Positions 1 through 8,477 are shown, counted from the first letter of the stretch. The stretch is 64,000 bases of DNA from an uncultured Bacteroidota bacterium (GCA_902593165.1 CACJHI010000002.1:1-64000); one strand, 5' to 3'. Made by a program: numbers and translations. The notes: generated from the sequence alone by a model not told the origin.

Positions 1-37
1 CTCTAGAATTAAAAACATTTTTAAAAGCAAATAATTG

Positions 38-121
38 TGCCTACGACTGGACTCGAACCAGCACGAGCATAAGCTCACTACCCCCTCAAGGTAGCGTGTA
101 TACCAATTTCACCACGTAGGC
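38..121 (-). tRNA. tRNA-Leu (anticodon GAG)
   Basis: The minus strand folds as a class II tRNA with a long variable arm. The acceptor stem is GCCTACG/CGTAGGC, the anticodon stem CTACC/GGTAG closes the loop TTGAGGG with anticodon GAG, and the T-arm contains GGTTCGAGTCC. The discriminator is A and CCA is not encoded. It lies 17 nt downstream of tRNA-Lys on the same strand, so the two are probably one transcript. Confidence 0.95.
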
Positions 122-138
122 AATAAAAAAAAGGGTAG

Positions 139-211
139 TGACCTGGCTGGGGCTCGAACCCAGGACCCTCTCCTTAAAAGGGAGATGCTCTACCAACTGA
201 GCTACCAGGTC
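139..211 (-). tRNA. tRNA-Lys (anticodon TTT)
   Basis: A perfect 73-nt cloverleaf on the minus strand: acceptor GACCTGG/CCAGGTC, D-arm GCTC/GAGC, anticodon stem TCTCC/GGAGA with loop CTTTTAA (anticodon TTT), T-stem CTGGG/CCCAG with loop TTCGAGC. CCA is not encoded. It is first in a two-tRNA unit with a consensus promoter immediately upstream. Confidence 0.96.
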
Positions 212-223
212 TAAAAAAGAGGT

Positions 224-253
224 CAAATATACATTGAAATATTGATTATTCAA
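224..253 (-). promoter_or_regulatory. Bacteroidota-type promoter of the tRNA-Lys/tRNA-Leu unit
   Basis: On the minus strand this reads TTG-N19-TATATTTG, an exact match to the Bacteroidota sigma-A consensus (TTG at -33, TAnnTTTG at -7). The -7 box ends 12 nt before the first base of tRNA-Lys. It serves as an internal reference for the -7 boxes noted elsewhere in the window. Confidence 0.8.
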
Positions 254-268
254 TGATGTTTTTTATTA

Positions 269-276
269 TAAATTTG
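269..276 (+). promoter_or_regulatory. -7 box of aroK (leaderless type)
   Basis: An exact TAAATTTG on the plus strand, separated by 5 nt from the aroK ATG. A transcript starting about 5 nt after the box would begin at the start codon. No well-spaced TTG is visible (the nearest is 24 nt upstream). Confidence 0.6.
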
Positions 277-281
277 TTAAT

Positions 282-815
282 ATGAGTAAATCGATTGATA
301 CAATTTTTTTATTAGGTTATATGGGTGCTGGTAAAACTGTAATCGGTAGATCATTATCAAAGAAATTAGATTTTAAGTTTTATGATTTAGATAATTATAT
401 TGAGCAGATAGAGGGTAAAAAAGTCTCTGACATATTCAATGAAAAAAATGAAGTTTATTTTAGAAAAATTGAGAATAAGTATCTCCAGGAACTATCATTA
501 AAAAATGAAAAAAAAATTATTTCAACTGGTGGTGGAACTCCTTGTTTCAAAAATAACCTTGAAATTATTCAAAAATCCTCTAACTCGATATCTATTTATT
601 TAAAAGCTAATATTGAAACCTTAGTTATGAGATTATTCAATTCCATTGAGAAGCGACCAATTATCTCACACTTAAAAAAAGAGGATGAATTAAAAGAATT
701 TATAACAAAACATCTCTTTGAGAGAAGTTTCTATTACGAAAAATCAGATGTTAAAATTAAAACTGATGATATTGAATTAAAAGATATTGTCAAGTTGATA
801 GGAGAATTAATTTAA
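282..815 (+). CDS. aroK: shikimate kinase
   Basis: Cytoplasmic kinase that phosphorylates shikimate at the 3-hydroxyl using ATP, the fifth step of the chorismate pathway. Its partner enzyme AroC is encoded near 58.1 kb. The 177 residues match the family length. The P-loop GYMGAGKT is at residues 12-19, the DLD Mg/shikimate region near 35, the shikimate-binding STGGGTP loop near 83-89, and the lid arginine in EKRPII near 120. The ATG is preceded by a TAAATTTG box at a 5-nt distance. The 3' end overlaps the convergent PRTase gene by 9 nt. Confidence 0.95.
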   Translation: MSKSIDTIFLLGYMGAGKTVIGRSLSKKLDFKFYDLDNYIEQIEGKKVSDIFNEKNEVYFRKIENKYLQELSLKNEKKIISTGGGTPCFKNNLEIIQKSSNSISIYLKANIETLVMRLFNSIEKRPIISHLKKEDELKEFITKHLFERSFYYEKSDVKIKTDDIELKDIVKLIGELI

Positions 816-1313
816 GTAAACAGTAAATTCTTCATCTTTATTAACTTCTACATCAACACGCTCATTCACAGAGGTTGAAAGATTTAGACCAGAAAAATTA
901 ATTTTAACAGGAAACAGAGAATGATCTCTATTTACCATTACAGCTGTTTTTATTTTAAATGGATTTTCCAACATTAAATTACTTATAATTAGTTGAAGAG
1001 TCCTTGCTGATTGTGATACATCACTTACAATTACTAAAGACAAATTATCGACGTTAAATTCTTTTTCAAATACTAAACTTTTATTAGAATTTGAATTTAT
1101 CTGAACACCAACTAATTCAGATTTAATTTTTGAATTTTGATTTATAAAATCAATAATTTTTTTTGCTATTATTTTTCCATTTTTGGAAACACCAAAAAAA
1201 ATAAGTTTCTTCTGATCTATATTGTCTTCAATAACTTCAAGACTAATCCTCTTTATTTTATTTTCGACATCAAAACAATCTAAAATGATATTCTGAGAAT
1301 TAATTTTGTTCAT
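807..1313 (-). CDS. PyrR-like phosphoribosyltransferase-domain protein with degenerate PRPP loop
   Basis: 168 residues with the alpha/beta pattern of type I phosphoribosyltransferases: an early FFGVSKNGKIIAKKI segment and a central hydrophobic strand followed by SDVSQSARTL near residues 95-105, where the PRPP-binding DD..(T/S)G(R/K)T loop normally sits. Only one acidic residue of the usual pair remains and the TG is replaced by SA, so binding of PRPP may be altered or lost. From memory, small PRTase-like proteins are often found beside aroK in Flavobacteriia. The substrate is not inferable. It overlaps the aroK 3' end convergently. Confidence 0.65.
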   Translation of the reverse strand: MNKINSQNIILDCFDVENKIKRISLEVIEDNIDQKKLIFFGVSKNGKIIAKKIIDFINQNSKIKSELVGVQINSNSNKSLVFEKEFNVDNLSLVIVSDVSQSARTLQLIISNLMLENPFKIKTAVMVNRDHSLFPVKINFSGLNLSTSVNERVDVEVNKDEEFTVYLN

Positions 1314-1364
1314 CTTTATACTCTTTTAAATAAATAAAGTAATGTTGTATCTTCGCACTAAATT

Positions 1365-2240
1365 ATGAAGAAAAAACTACTTTTTCTTGTTCCTCTATTG
1401 TTGTTATTCCTTCAATGTAAAAAAGATGATGAAACAACCCCTTATGTTATTAGAGAATATAGTGAACAAGTTACAGTTGATCATCAACTTTTAGAGGACT
1501 ATTTAAGAACCCATACATATAATTATAATGACTTCAATAATCAATCTAATTTGGATATTAGAATTGACACATTGATTAATCCAAATTCATCAAGACTATC
1601 ACTATATGATCAAGCAAGTATTAAGACCATTGATGTAACTGACGCAAATGGAAATATTGTCAAACATAATTTATATTATATAATAGCCAGACAAGGGGCT
1701 AATGAGAATCCCTCTGTAGCAGATTCTGTTTATGTATCTTATGATGGTTTTTTAACAGATGGCTATGTTTTTGATAACAGAAAATTTCCAATATGGCTTG
1801 ACCTAGCTAATTCTTTAGAAGGATTTAGGGAAGGTGTCTCAGAACTTAGAACTGGAAATTATTCTGAAAACTTAAACGGAACTATAACTTACGATTCTTT
1901 TGGTGTTGGTATTTTCTTTTTGCCCTCTGGATTAGGGTATTTCGAGAATACTTCGGGAGGAATCCCAGAGTACTCTCCTTTAGTGTTCTCTGTTAAATTA
2001 ATGACTTATGCTGAGACAGATCATGATAACGATGGAATACTTTCAATATTTGAGGATATAGATGGTGACGGAAAACCCTTTAGAGATGACTCAGATGGTG
2101 ATAATCTATGGAATATGTATGATACTGATGATGACGGTGATGGTATTCTCACTATTAATGAAATTGACAAAAACAATGATAGTGTAATTGATGATTCTAA
2201 TAATGATGGAATCCCTGACTATTTAGATCCCGATAATTAA
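1365..2240 (+). CDS. FKBP-type peptidyl-prolyl isomerase-like lipoprotein with Asp-rich calcium-binding tail
   Basis: A 291-residue exported lipoprotein: a basic N-terminus, a Leu-rich core and a lipobox ending LLFLQC with Cys near residue 18. The middle (about 120-220) resembles an FKBP domain: a VSYDGFLTDG strand, a GFREGVSELRTG segment, FFLPSGLGYF, and a final PLVFSVKLM strand. Residues 220-291 are a run of DxDxDG-type repeats (DHDNDG, DIDGDG, DTDDDGDG, DSNNDG) like thrombospondin type 3 calcium-binding repeats. A periplasmic or outer-membrane folding or Ca-binding role is an inference. A TATCTTCG box lies 9 nt upstream. Its stop codon overlaps that of the next gene in a TTAA. Confidence 0.75.
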   Translation: MKKKLLFLVPLLLLFLQCKKDDETTPYVIREYSEQVTVDHQLLEDYLRTHTYNYNDFNNQSNLDIRIDTLINPNSSRLSLYDQASIKTIDVTDANGNIVKHNLYYIIARQGANENPSVADSVYVSYDGFLTDGYVFDNRKFPIWLDLANSLEGFREGVSELRTGNYSENLNGTITYDSFGVGIFFLPSGLGYFENTSGGIPEYSPLVFSVKLMTYAETDHDNDGILSIFEDIDGDGKPFRDDSDGDNLWNMYDTDDDGDGILTINEIDKNNDSVIDDSNNDGIPDYLDPDN

Positions 2241-2902
2241 TCTTTCTTTTTAAATAAGTTATATGGTATGTCGTAAGATATATTTAATGATAATTTATTA
2301 GTTGTCGTATCTACATTGGCATTATCAAGATTAACGCCATTAGCATTTATAATAAGTAGTTCATTATTGTTAAGACCTCTTTCATATCTAAGACCAACAC
2401 TCAATGATCTAACTTTAACTCTTGTGCCAAGCAATAAACTAAGACTATATTGATCTTTGATTTCTTCAAGATCAAAATTACTAGAACTTGAAAGATTATA
2501 TTTAAAGGTTGGTCCTCCAAATAAACTTATGGGGCCTAATACTTTATACCCAAATATAATTGGAACTTGAAGATCTGTTGACTTGTATGAGTGCTCAGCT
2601 ATATTAATTGATTGAGTTAATACTGAGGTGTCATTATTACTTGAAAAAGCAGTCCCATTCTTTGACTTTGAAAAAATTAGATTTAACTCAGGTCTTATAT
2701 AAAATGTAATTAAATCTATTTCTGTATAAACACCTAGTTGAAATCCAGTTGAATTCTTTAAATCAAGATCATAATCATCAATTTTTGTCTTGATATTTTT
2801 TATTGATCCAAAATTATCATCATTTAAGCCAACATTTATACCAAAGTTTCCTTGGGCGAATATTGATCCAGACATCAAAAAAAATAAAATAAAAATTCTC
2901 AT
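2237..2902 (-). CDS. outer-membrane beta-barrel protein (PorT-like family)
   Basis: 221 residues with a signal peptide (MRIFILFFLMSGSIFAQ, cleavage after FAQ) followed by alternating amphipathic strands. Segments such as GFQLGVYTEIDLITFYIRPELNL and SLLLGTRVKVRSLSVGLRYERGL are typical of the small eight-strand outer-membrane barrels of Bacteroidota. The function is unknown and individual members are not interchangeable by sequence. The start overlaps the last base of the transketolase C-subunit gene, so it is probably the third gene of that leftward operon. Confidence 0.7.
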   Translation of the reverse strand: MRIFILFFLMSGSIFAQGNFGINVGLNDDNFGSIKNIKTKIDDYDLDLKNSTGFQLGVYTEIDLITFYIRPELNLIFSKSKNGTAFSSNNDTSVLTQSINIAEHSYKSTDLQVPIIFGYKVLGPISLFGGPTFKYNLSSSSNFDLEEIKDQYSLSLLLGTRVKVRSLSVGLRYERGLNNNELLIINANGVNLDNANVDTTTNKLSLNISYDIPYNLFKKKD

Positions 2903-3858
2903 TAAGCTTTTCTTTTTAAAACTCTAGTTACAGCTTTAATGATTGAATCACTATTTAAACCATATTTATTCATAAGGTCAAGTGGAGTTCCAGACTCTCC
3001 AAATGTATCGTTAGTACCAACAAACTCCTGAGGATATGGAGCTCTAGAAGTAAGAAGTCTAGCAACACTTTCACCTAATCCTCCATAAATATTGTGTTCC
3101 TCAGCTGAGACTAAACACCCTGTTTTGTTTATAGAATTCAGAATTATGTCCTCATCAAGGGGTTTAATTGTATGGATATTAATAATCTCAGCATTAACAC
3201 CATTTTCATGTAATTTTTCTGCTGCTTGAATTGCCTCCCATACAAGATGCCCAGTAGCAACAATAGTCACATCACTTCCTTCGGTCATTAATATACCTTT
3301 CCCAATTTGAAACTTATCAGATGAATCTGTAAAATTTGCAACTTTAGGTCTACCAAATCTTAAGTAAACTGGTCCATCAAAATTACATATTTCCAGAGTA
3401 GCAGATTTTGTTTGATTAAAATCACAAGTATTAATAACAGTAATTCCTGGTAACATTTTCATGAGTCCTATATCTTCTAGAATCTGATGAGTTGCTCCAT
3501 CTTCTCCCAAAGTTATTCCAGCGTGAGAAGCACATATTTTTACATTTTTATTAGAATATGCAACTGATTGTCTTATTTGGTCATAAACTCTCCCAGTAGA
3601 GAAATTAGCAAAAGTGCCTGTGAAAGGAATCTTGCCTCCAGTAGCCAAGCCTGCTGCAAGTCCAATCATATTTGCCTCTGCTATGCCTACTTGAAAAAAT
3701 CTTTCGGGGTTTTCATCTGCAAAAGTATTCATCTTAAGAGATCCCGTTAAATCAGCACAGAGTGCAACAACTTCAGTATTGTTTCTACCAAGTTCTGTAA
3801 GACCTTCGCCAAAACCAGATCTTGTATCCTTATCACCTTGATTACTATACTTTCTCAT
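2902..3858 (-). CDS. transketolase, C-terminal subunit (pyrimidine-binding and C-terminal domains)
   Basis: 318 residues corresponding to the second half of transketolase: the pyrimidine-binding domain begins at about residue 1 (RSGFGEGLTELGRN), with the catalytic-region motif GITLGEDGATHQ near 115-125, and ends with the C-terminal transketolase domain. With the N-subunit it forms the thiamine-diphosphate enzyme that transfers two-carbon units in the non-oxidative pentose phosphate pathway. It sits 1 nt downstream of the N-subunit gene. Split transketolases are a known arrangement; both halves are intact, so this is not a broken gene. Confidence 0.93.
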   Translation of the reverse strand: MRKYSNQGDKDTRSGFGEGLTELGRNNTEVVALCADLTGSLKMNTFADENPERFFQVGIAEANMIGLAAGLATGGKIPFTGTFANFSTGRVYDQIRQSVAYSNKNVKICASHAGITLGEDGATHQILEDIGLMKMLPGITVINTCDFNQTKSATLEICNFDGPVYLRFGRPKVANFTDSSDKFQIGKGILMTEGSDVTIVATGHLVWEAIQAAEKLHENGVNAEIINIHTIKPLDEDIILNSINKTGCLVSAEEHNIYGGLGESVARLLTSRAPYPQEFVGTNDTFGESGTPLDLMNKYGLNSDSIIKAVTRVLKRKA

Positions 3859-3859
3859 A

Positions 3860-4690
3860 TTAATAGTCTCCTAGAGTTTCTGGATTTTGATTTAAAGCCT
3901 TTTCAAGTTGCTCATCATTAGGAGCTACACCGTGCCACTTGTGAGTATGCATCATAAAGTCAACACCATTACCCATAACTGTCTTCATAAGTATCACAAT
4001 AGGTTTTCCTTTCATGCTACTTTTTTTTGCCTCACACATTATTTCATAAACTTCATCTAAGGAATTTCCATCTTCAACTTCAAGAACTTTCCAATTAAAA
4101 GATTCAAGCTTTAATTTTAAGTTGCCAATATCTAGAACATCCTCTGTAGATCCGTCAATTTGCTGTCCATTATAATCAACTGTTACAATTATATTATCAA
4201 CTTTATTTGCTGATGCATACATAAAAGCTTCCCAGTTTTGCCCTTCTTGAAGCTCCCCATCTCCAGTTAAAACGTAGACAAGTGAATCATCATTATTTAA
4301 TTTTTTAGAAAGGGCAATCCCTAATCCTACAGATAATCCTTGACCAAGTGAGCCTGATGAGATATTAACTCCTGGTAAATTATCATGATTAGTTGGATGA
4401 CCTTGAAGTCTTGAATTAATTTTTCTGAAAGTACCTAACTCTTTTATGTCAAAATATCCGGATCTAGCTAAAGTACTGTAATAAACAGGTGAAATGTGTC
4501 CATTTGATAAAATAAACATGTCTTTTAAATTATTGTCACCATCATGTTTCATTATTCTATTGTAAAGTGTTACAAAAAACTCTACACATCCTAGAGATCC
4601 TCCAGGATGACCCGAATTAACAGCGTGAACCATTCTTAATATGTCTCTTCTGGTTTGAAATACCAGCTTATCTAGGTCCTCCCTTATCAT
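3860..4690 (-). CDS. transketolase, N-terminal subunit (TPP-binding domain)
   Basis: 276 residues covering the diphosphate-binding domain of transketolase. The motif HPGGSLG is near residue 28, and the ThDP/Mg motif GDGELQEGQNWEA near 142 is followed by the VDYNG partner. It pairs with the adjacent C-terminal subunit. The ATG follows a TACATTTA box by 5 nt, and that box has a TTG 18 nt upstream, so the mRNA is predicted to be leaderless. It is first gene of a three-gene leftward unit (tktN-tktC-barrel). Confidence 0.93.
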   Translation of the reverse strand: MIREDLDKLVFQTRRDILRMVHAVNSGHPGGSLGCVEFFVTLYNRIMKHDGDNNLKDMFILSNGHISPVYYSTLARSGYFDIKELGTFRKINSRLQGHPTNHDNLPGVNISSGSLGQGLSVGLGIALSKKLNNDDSLVYVLTGDGELQEGQNWEAFMYASANKVDNIIVTVDYNGQQIDGSTEDVLDIGNLKLKLESFNWKVLEVEDGNSLDEVYEIMCEAKKSSMKGKPIVILMKTVMGNGVDFMMHTHKWHGVAPNDEQLEKALNQNPETLGDY

Positions 4691-4695
4691 TTCCG

Positions 4696-4724
4696 TAAAT
4701 GTATAATTAAACTATAACTAACAA
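4696..4724 (-). promoter_or_regulatory. promoter of the split-transketolase operon
   Basis: The minus strand reads TTG-N18-TACATTTA, a near-consensus Bacteroidota promoter with A instead of G at the last position of the -7 box. The box ends 5 nt before the ATG, predicting an mRNA with essentially no 5' leader. Confidence 0.6.
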
Positions 4725-4789
4725 AACTCTTTTTATTATAAATTATATATAAATAATTAACAATCTAATTATGATGTTAATTACTTTAT

Positions 4790-4797
4790 TATTTTTG
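4790..4797 (+). promoter_or_regulatory. -7 box of the Lpt permease gene (leaderless type)
   Basis: An exact TATTTTTG followed by ATTG and then ATG at 4802. The box position favours ATG 4802 over the TTG at 4799 proposed by the ORF track, because the TTG would lie only 1 nt after the box. Confidence 0.55.
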
Positions 4798-4801
4798 ATT
4801 G

Positions 4802-5869
4802 ATGAAGATTATAGATAAGTATATAATCAAGAAATATCTCAGTACTTTTTTTGTAATGTTTGGTCTATTTATTCCAATTGGAATAATGGTAGATTTTGCA
4901 GAAAAAATTGATAAGTTTAGAGAAAATGAGGTCCCTGCTGATTTGATTTTAAATTATTATGTTGATTTTATTTGGTACTTCGGAAGTCAGCTCTATCCAG
5001 TATTTTTATTCTTAGCTGTTATCTTTTTTACATCAAAGCTTGCTAATAACACTGAAATAACTGCAATACTTTCATCGGGTCTTTCATTTCGAAGATTTGC
5101 TAAGCCATACTTCATTTCATCATCAATCATTGTTGTCTTTGCTCTCTTCTCTGGAATGTTTATTGTTCCAAAATCAAATCAAAATTTCAATGAATTTATT
5201 GCTGAGTATGTTAAACCAGAAAATAAAAGAAATACATCAAGGATTTTCAAACAAATTAATGAGAGTGAATACATTTATGCAAGTACTTTTGATCCATCTA
5301 GAAAGAGAGCTTTAAATTTTACTTTAGAAAGTTTTGATGAGAATAAATTGAAGCATAAAATATCTGCTACAACTATTAGATGGGATGATTCAATCTTTAG
5401 GCTAGTAAATTATGTTAAAAGAACGTTTGTAGATGAAAAGGAATATATTGAGAGAGTCACAAGGAAAGATACAATACTTGACTTTGATATAGATGATTTA
5501 GCACCACTTAATTACGTTGCAGAGACTCTGAATTTTTTTGAATTAAATGATCTCATTAGATATGAAAAAAGAGCTGGATCACCACTAATTAACTCACATT
5601 TACTTGTCAGACATAAAAGATATACAATCCCTCTATCATGCTTTATTCTTACTCTAATTGCACTCTCTGTTTCCTCATTTAAAAGAAGAGGTGGTACAGG
5701 TAGTAATTTAGCAATAGGTGTCTCTCTTGGTTTCTTATTTATTTTTTTAGATAAAATTTTCAGTGTTTTAGTAATTAAATCTAATTTTTCCCCTGCTATT
5801 GCCTCCTGGGGGATACTTTTAATCTTTTTAATAATAGCAATATTTTTATTAAAAAAGGCCATTAGATAG
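4802..5869 (+). CDS. LptF/LptG family lipopolysaccharide export permease
   Basis: 355 residues. An N-terminal transmembrane pair (MKIIDKYIIKKYLSTFFVMF onward and a helix near 55-75) and a third helix near 100-120 precede a periplasmic beta-jellyroll-like region (about 130-265). Three C-terminal helices follow, ending FLIIAIFLLKKAIR. This topology is that of the YjgP/YjgQ family, the inner-membrane subunits of the LptB2FG ABC exporter that extracts LPS. Whether it acts as F or G cannot be decided from one copy. The ATG at 4802 is preferred to the in-frame TTG at 4799. Confidence 0.88.
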   Translation: MKIIDKYIIKKYLSTFFVMFGLFIPIGIMVDFAEKIDKFRENEVPADLILNYYVDFIWYFGSQLYPVFLFLAVIFFTSKLANNTEITAILSSGLSFRRFAKPYFISSSIIVVFALFSGMFIVPKSNQNFNEFIAEYVKPENKRNTSRIFKQINESEYIYASTFDPSRKRALNFTLESFDENKLKHKISATTIRWDDSIFRLVNYVKRTFVDEKEYIERVTRKDTILDFDIDDLAPLNYVAETLNFFELNDLIRYEKRAGSPLINSHLLVRHKRYTIPLSCFILTLIALSVSSFKRRGGTGSNLAIGVSLGFLFIFLDKIFSVLVIKSNFSPAIASWGILLIFLIIAIFLLKKAIR

Positions 5870-5894
5870 ATTGTATAATTAAACTATATTTACA

Positions 5895-5902
5895 TAAATT
5901 TT
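5895..5902 (+). promoter_or_regulatory. possible -7 box of accA
   Basis: TAAATTTT (one mismatch from TAnnTTTG) ends 4 nt before the accA ATG, with a TTG 21 nt upstream. An alternative, TATATTTA, lies at 5885-5892. The spacing matches the leaderless pattern, but the box is imperfect. Confidence 0.35.
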
Positions 5903-5906
5903 ACTT

Positions 5907-6860
5907 ATGGAGTTTTTAGAATTTGAAGTTCCAATTAAAGAAATTTTAGATCAGATAGAAAAGTGTAAGTCAATTGAGAATGAATCTGATGTTGATATCA
6001 CTAAGACTTATAATCTTCTTCAAAGGAAGCTAGTTGAAACAAAAAAAGATATATACGGAAATCTATCTGCATGGCAGAGAGTTCAGCTTTCAAGGCATCC
6101 GAATAGACCATACACTTTAGACTATATTAATCACATTTGCGGAGGTTCATTTTTAGAGTTACATGGAGATAGAAACGTGGGTGATGACAAGGCAATGATT
6201 GGTGGTCTTGGTAAAATTGAAGATCAATCATTTATGTTTATTGGAACTCAAAAGGGTTATAATACAAAGACTAGACAATATAGGAATTTTGGAATGGCTA
6301 ATCCTGAGGGATACAGAAAAGCTCTTAGGTTGATGAGGCAAGCTGAAAAATTTAACATTCCTATTGTTACTCTTATTGATACTCCTGGAGCATTTCCAGG
6401 ACTTGAAGCGGAAGAAAGGGGGCAGGGTGAAGCAATTGCAAGAAATATCTATGAAATGATGAATATTGAAGTACCTATAATAAATATCATTATTGGTGAA
6501 GGAGCTTCAGGAGGAGCGTTAGGAATTGGAGTTGGTGATAAGATATTAATGCTTGAAAACACCTGGTACTCTGTAATATCTCCAGAATCATGTTCATCAA
6601 TTTTATGGAGAAGTTGGGAACACAAAGAGGAGGCAGCTGATGCACTAAAATTAACTGCTAAAGATATGCTTAAGAATAAGCTGATCGATAAAATTGTACC
6701 AGAACCACTAGGCGGGGCACATTATGATCCAGATCAAACATATGAATCTGTAAAAGAAAATATTATTTTTTTCTATAAAAAAATTAAGTCTTTGTCTAAA
6801 GATAAGATGATAAACAATCGAAGAAAAAAATTTACGAAAATCGGAAATTTTAAAGGCTAA
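5907..6860 (+). CDS. accA: acetyl-CoA carboxylase carboxyltransferase subunit alpha
   Basis: 317 residues, full length for AccA. It carries the conserved N-terminal helical region ([17 protein letters not shown]), then the crotonase-like carboxyltransferase fold with the [16 protein letters not shown] segment near 90 and the oxyanion-hole glycines in [16 protein letters not shown] near 195-210. With AccD it transfers carboxyl from carboxybiotin to acetyl-CoA to make malonyl-CoA for fatty-acid synthesis. It sits alone between the Lpt permease and dnaB, each with its own start-site box. Confidence 0.96.
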   Translation: MEFLEFEVPIKEILDQIEKCKSIENESDVDITKTYNLLQRKLVETKKDIYGNLSAWQRVQLSRHPNRPYTLDYINHICGGSFLELHGDRNVGDDKAMIGGLGKIEDQSFMFIGTQKGYNTKTRQYRNFGMANPEGYRKALRLMRQAEKFNIPIVTLIDTPGAFPGLEAEERGQGEAIARNIYEMMNIEVPIINIIIGEGASGGALGIGVGDKILMLENTWYSVISPESCSSILWRSWEHKEEAADALKLTAKDMLKNKLIDKIVPEPLGGAHYDPDQTYESVKENIIFFYKKIKSLSKDKMINNRRKKFTKIGNFKG

Positions 6861-6866
6861 TTAGGG

Positions 6867-6897
6867 TATTAACAATTTTCAGTACTTATTAACAATT
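6867..6897 (+). repeat. two direct copies of TATTAACAATT, period 20 bp, upstream of dnaB
   Basis: TATTAACAATT occurs at 6867-6877 and again at 6887-6897, exactly 20 bp apart, close to two helical turns. This suggests a pair of protein-binding sites on one DNA face. The second copy extends to TTATTAACA, which matches 7 of 9 positions of the DnaA-box consensus TTATCCACA. A T-rich tract follows (6898-6935). The function is unproven. Confidence 0.4.
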
Positions 6898-6959
6898 CAT
6901 TTGTTTAAATTTTTTTTTATTTCATTTTAGAATTCTGAATTTTAAAAATTCATTTTCCA

Positions 6960-6967
6960 TACATTTA
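6960..6967 (+). promoter_or_regulatory. -7 box of dnaB (leaderless type)
   Basis: TACATTTA followed by CTAA and the dnaB ATG, a 4-nt gap. It is the same box variant and almost the same gap as at the transketolase operon. Confidence 0.5.
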
Positions 6968-6971
6968 CTAA

Positions 6972-8477
6972 ATGGAGAAAAGAAATCCCCTTAAAATATA
7001 TGAAAATGATAATGCATCAATAGTCAACCTATCTGATGGTAAAATTCCCCCTCAAGCAATAGATCTAGAAGAGGCAGTAATAGGTGCAATGCTTATTGAT
7101 GAAAAAGGTGTAAATGAAATAATTGAAATCTTATCTCCTGAGGTTTTTTATAAAAAATCACATCAACTTATATATGAATCAATAGAAAGATTATTTAGAG
7201 AGTCTGAACCAATCGATTTATTAACCGTTTCTGCAGATCTCAAGAAAAATAAAAATTTTGAAGCTGTTGGTGGAGATTTTTATTTAATTAATCTATCTCA
7301 GAAGGTTTCCTCATCTGCTCATATTGAATTTCATTCAAGGATTATACTTCAAAAATTTATTCAAAGGAAATTGATTACAATTTCTAATGAAATTATTCAA
7401 AAATCATATAACGAAAGTACTGATGTAATTGATCTGTTAGATGAAGCCGAATCAAAATTATATGATGTTGCTCAAGGTAACATAAGAGGGACAAGCGAGA
7501 CTGCACAAACTCTTGTAAAGAAAGCAAAAGATAGAATTGAAGAAATTGGTAATAAAGAGGGCGCTTTAAGTGGTGTTTCAACTGGTTTTGAAAAACTTGA
7601 CACACTTACTTCTGGATGGCAGCCAAGTGACCTTGTCATAATTGCTGCAAGACCGGGTATGGGTAAAACTGCTTTAGCATTGTCAATGGCTAGGAATATT
7701 TCCGTTAAACAAAATATACCTGTTGCGTTCTTTTCTTTAGAGATGTCATCTGTTCAATTAATAACTAGATTAATTTCATCAGAAACAGGTCTTGTTTCAG
7801 ATAAGCTCAGAACTGGTAAACTTGCCGAGCATGAATGGCAACAACTTAATATCAAAGTCTCAGATCTTGAATCAGCTCCACTATACATTGACGATAGTCC
7901 ATCATTAACAATCTTTGAACTAAGAGCTAAAGCTCGAAGACTAGCCTCATCTCATGGAATTAAATTGATTATAATTGATTATTTACAGTTGATGAACATT
8001 GGTTCTTCTAATAAAGCTGGAAACAGAGAACAAGAGATTTCAACAATTTCCAGGAATCTTAAGGCACTTGCAAAAGAGTTAGATATTCCAGTTATTGCTT
8101 TATCTCAGCTTTCCAGAGCAGTTGAAACAAGAGGTGGAACTAAAAGACCAATTCTCTCAGATCTAAGAGAATCAGGTGCTATTGAACAAGATGCAGATAT
8201 TGTTTCATTCTTATATAGACCTGAATATTATGGAATAAATGAATGGGATGATGAGATGAAGACTCCTTCTGAGGGTCAAGGAGAATTTATTGTTGCTAAA
8301 CATAGGAACGGAGCTCTAGACTCTATTAAGCTGAAGTTTATTGCTAATCTTGGTAAGTTTGAAGATCTAGGTGGTTTTGACTCTCCATTTGAATTTCAAT
8401 CTAAGCTTAATCCTGATAATAAATTAAGTGATTTTAGTGAGCCATCGAATAAAGATGATGACGATATCCCATTCTAA
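6972..8477 (+). CDS. dnaB: replicative DNA helicase DnaB
   Basis: 501 residues, slightly longer than typical. The N-terminal helical domain (about 25-130, PPQAIDLEEAVIGAMLID) is followed by a linker and a RecA-like helicase domain. Walker A ARPGMGKTA is near 225, Walker B LIIIDYLQLM near 330, and DnaB motif 4 DLRESGAIEQDADI near 395. The C-terminal acidic tail ends DDDDIPF, resembling the SSB-type tip. It acts as the hexameric fork helicase. A tandem repeat and a TACATTTA box lie upstream and a strong terminator follows. No inteins or insertions are visible. Confidence 0.96.
   Translation: MEKRNPLKIYENDNASIVNLSDGKIPPQAIDLEEAVIGAMLIDEKGVNEIIEILSPEVFYKKSHQLIYESIERLFRESEPIDLLTVSADLKKNKNFEAVGGDFYLINLSQKVSSSAHIEFHSRIILQKFIQRKLITISNEIIQKSYNESTDVIDLLDEAESKLYDVAQGNIRGTSETAQTLVKKAKDRIEEIGNKEGALSGVSTGFEKLDTLTSGWQPSDLVIIAARPGMGKTALALSMARNISVKQNIPVAFFSLEMSSVQLITRLISSETGLVSDKLRTGKLAEHEWQQLNIKVSDLESAPLYIDDSPSLTIFELRAKARRLASSHGIKLIIIDYLQLMNIGSSNKAGNREQEISTISRNLKALAKELDIPVIALSQLSRAVETRGGTKRPILSDLRESGAIEQDADIVSFLYRPEYYGINEWDDEMKTPSEGQGEFIVAKHRNGALDSIKLKFIANLGKFEDLGGFDSPFEFQSKLNPDNKLSDFSEPSNKDDDDIPF

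Noticed and set aside
3568-3750. Small ORFs of the track lying antisense or out of frame inside real genes (e.g. 3568-3750, 5097-5315, 18722-18988, 59660-59938)
   Set aside because: They are shadows of well-supported genes, with no domain, box or independent coding signal.
2902-4690. Transketolase split in two genes could be a frameshifted or broken gene
   Set aside because: Both halves end cleanly, are 1 nt apart and have complete motifs; split transketolases are a known natural arrangement.
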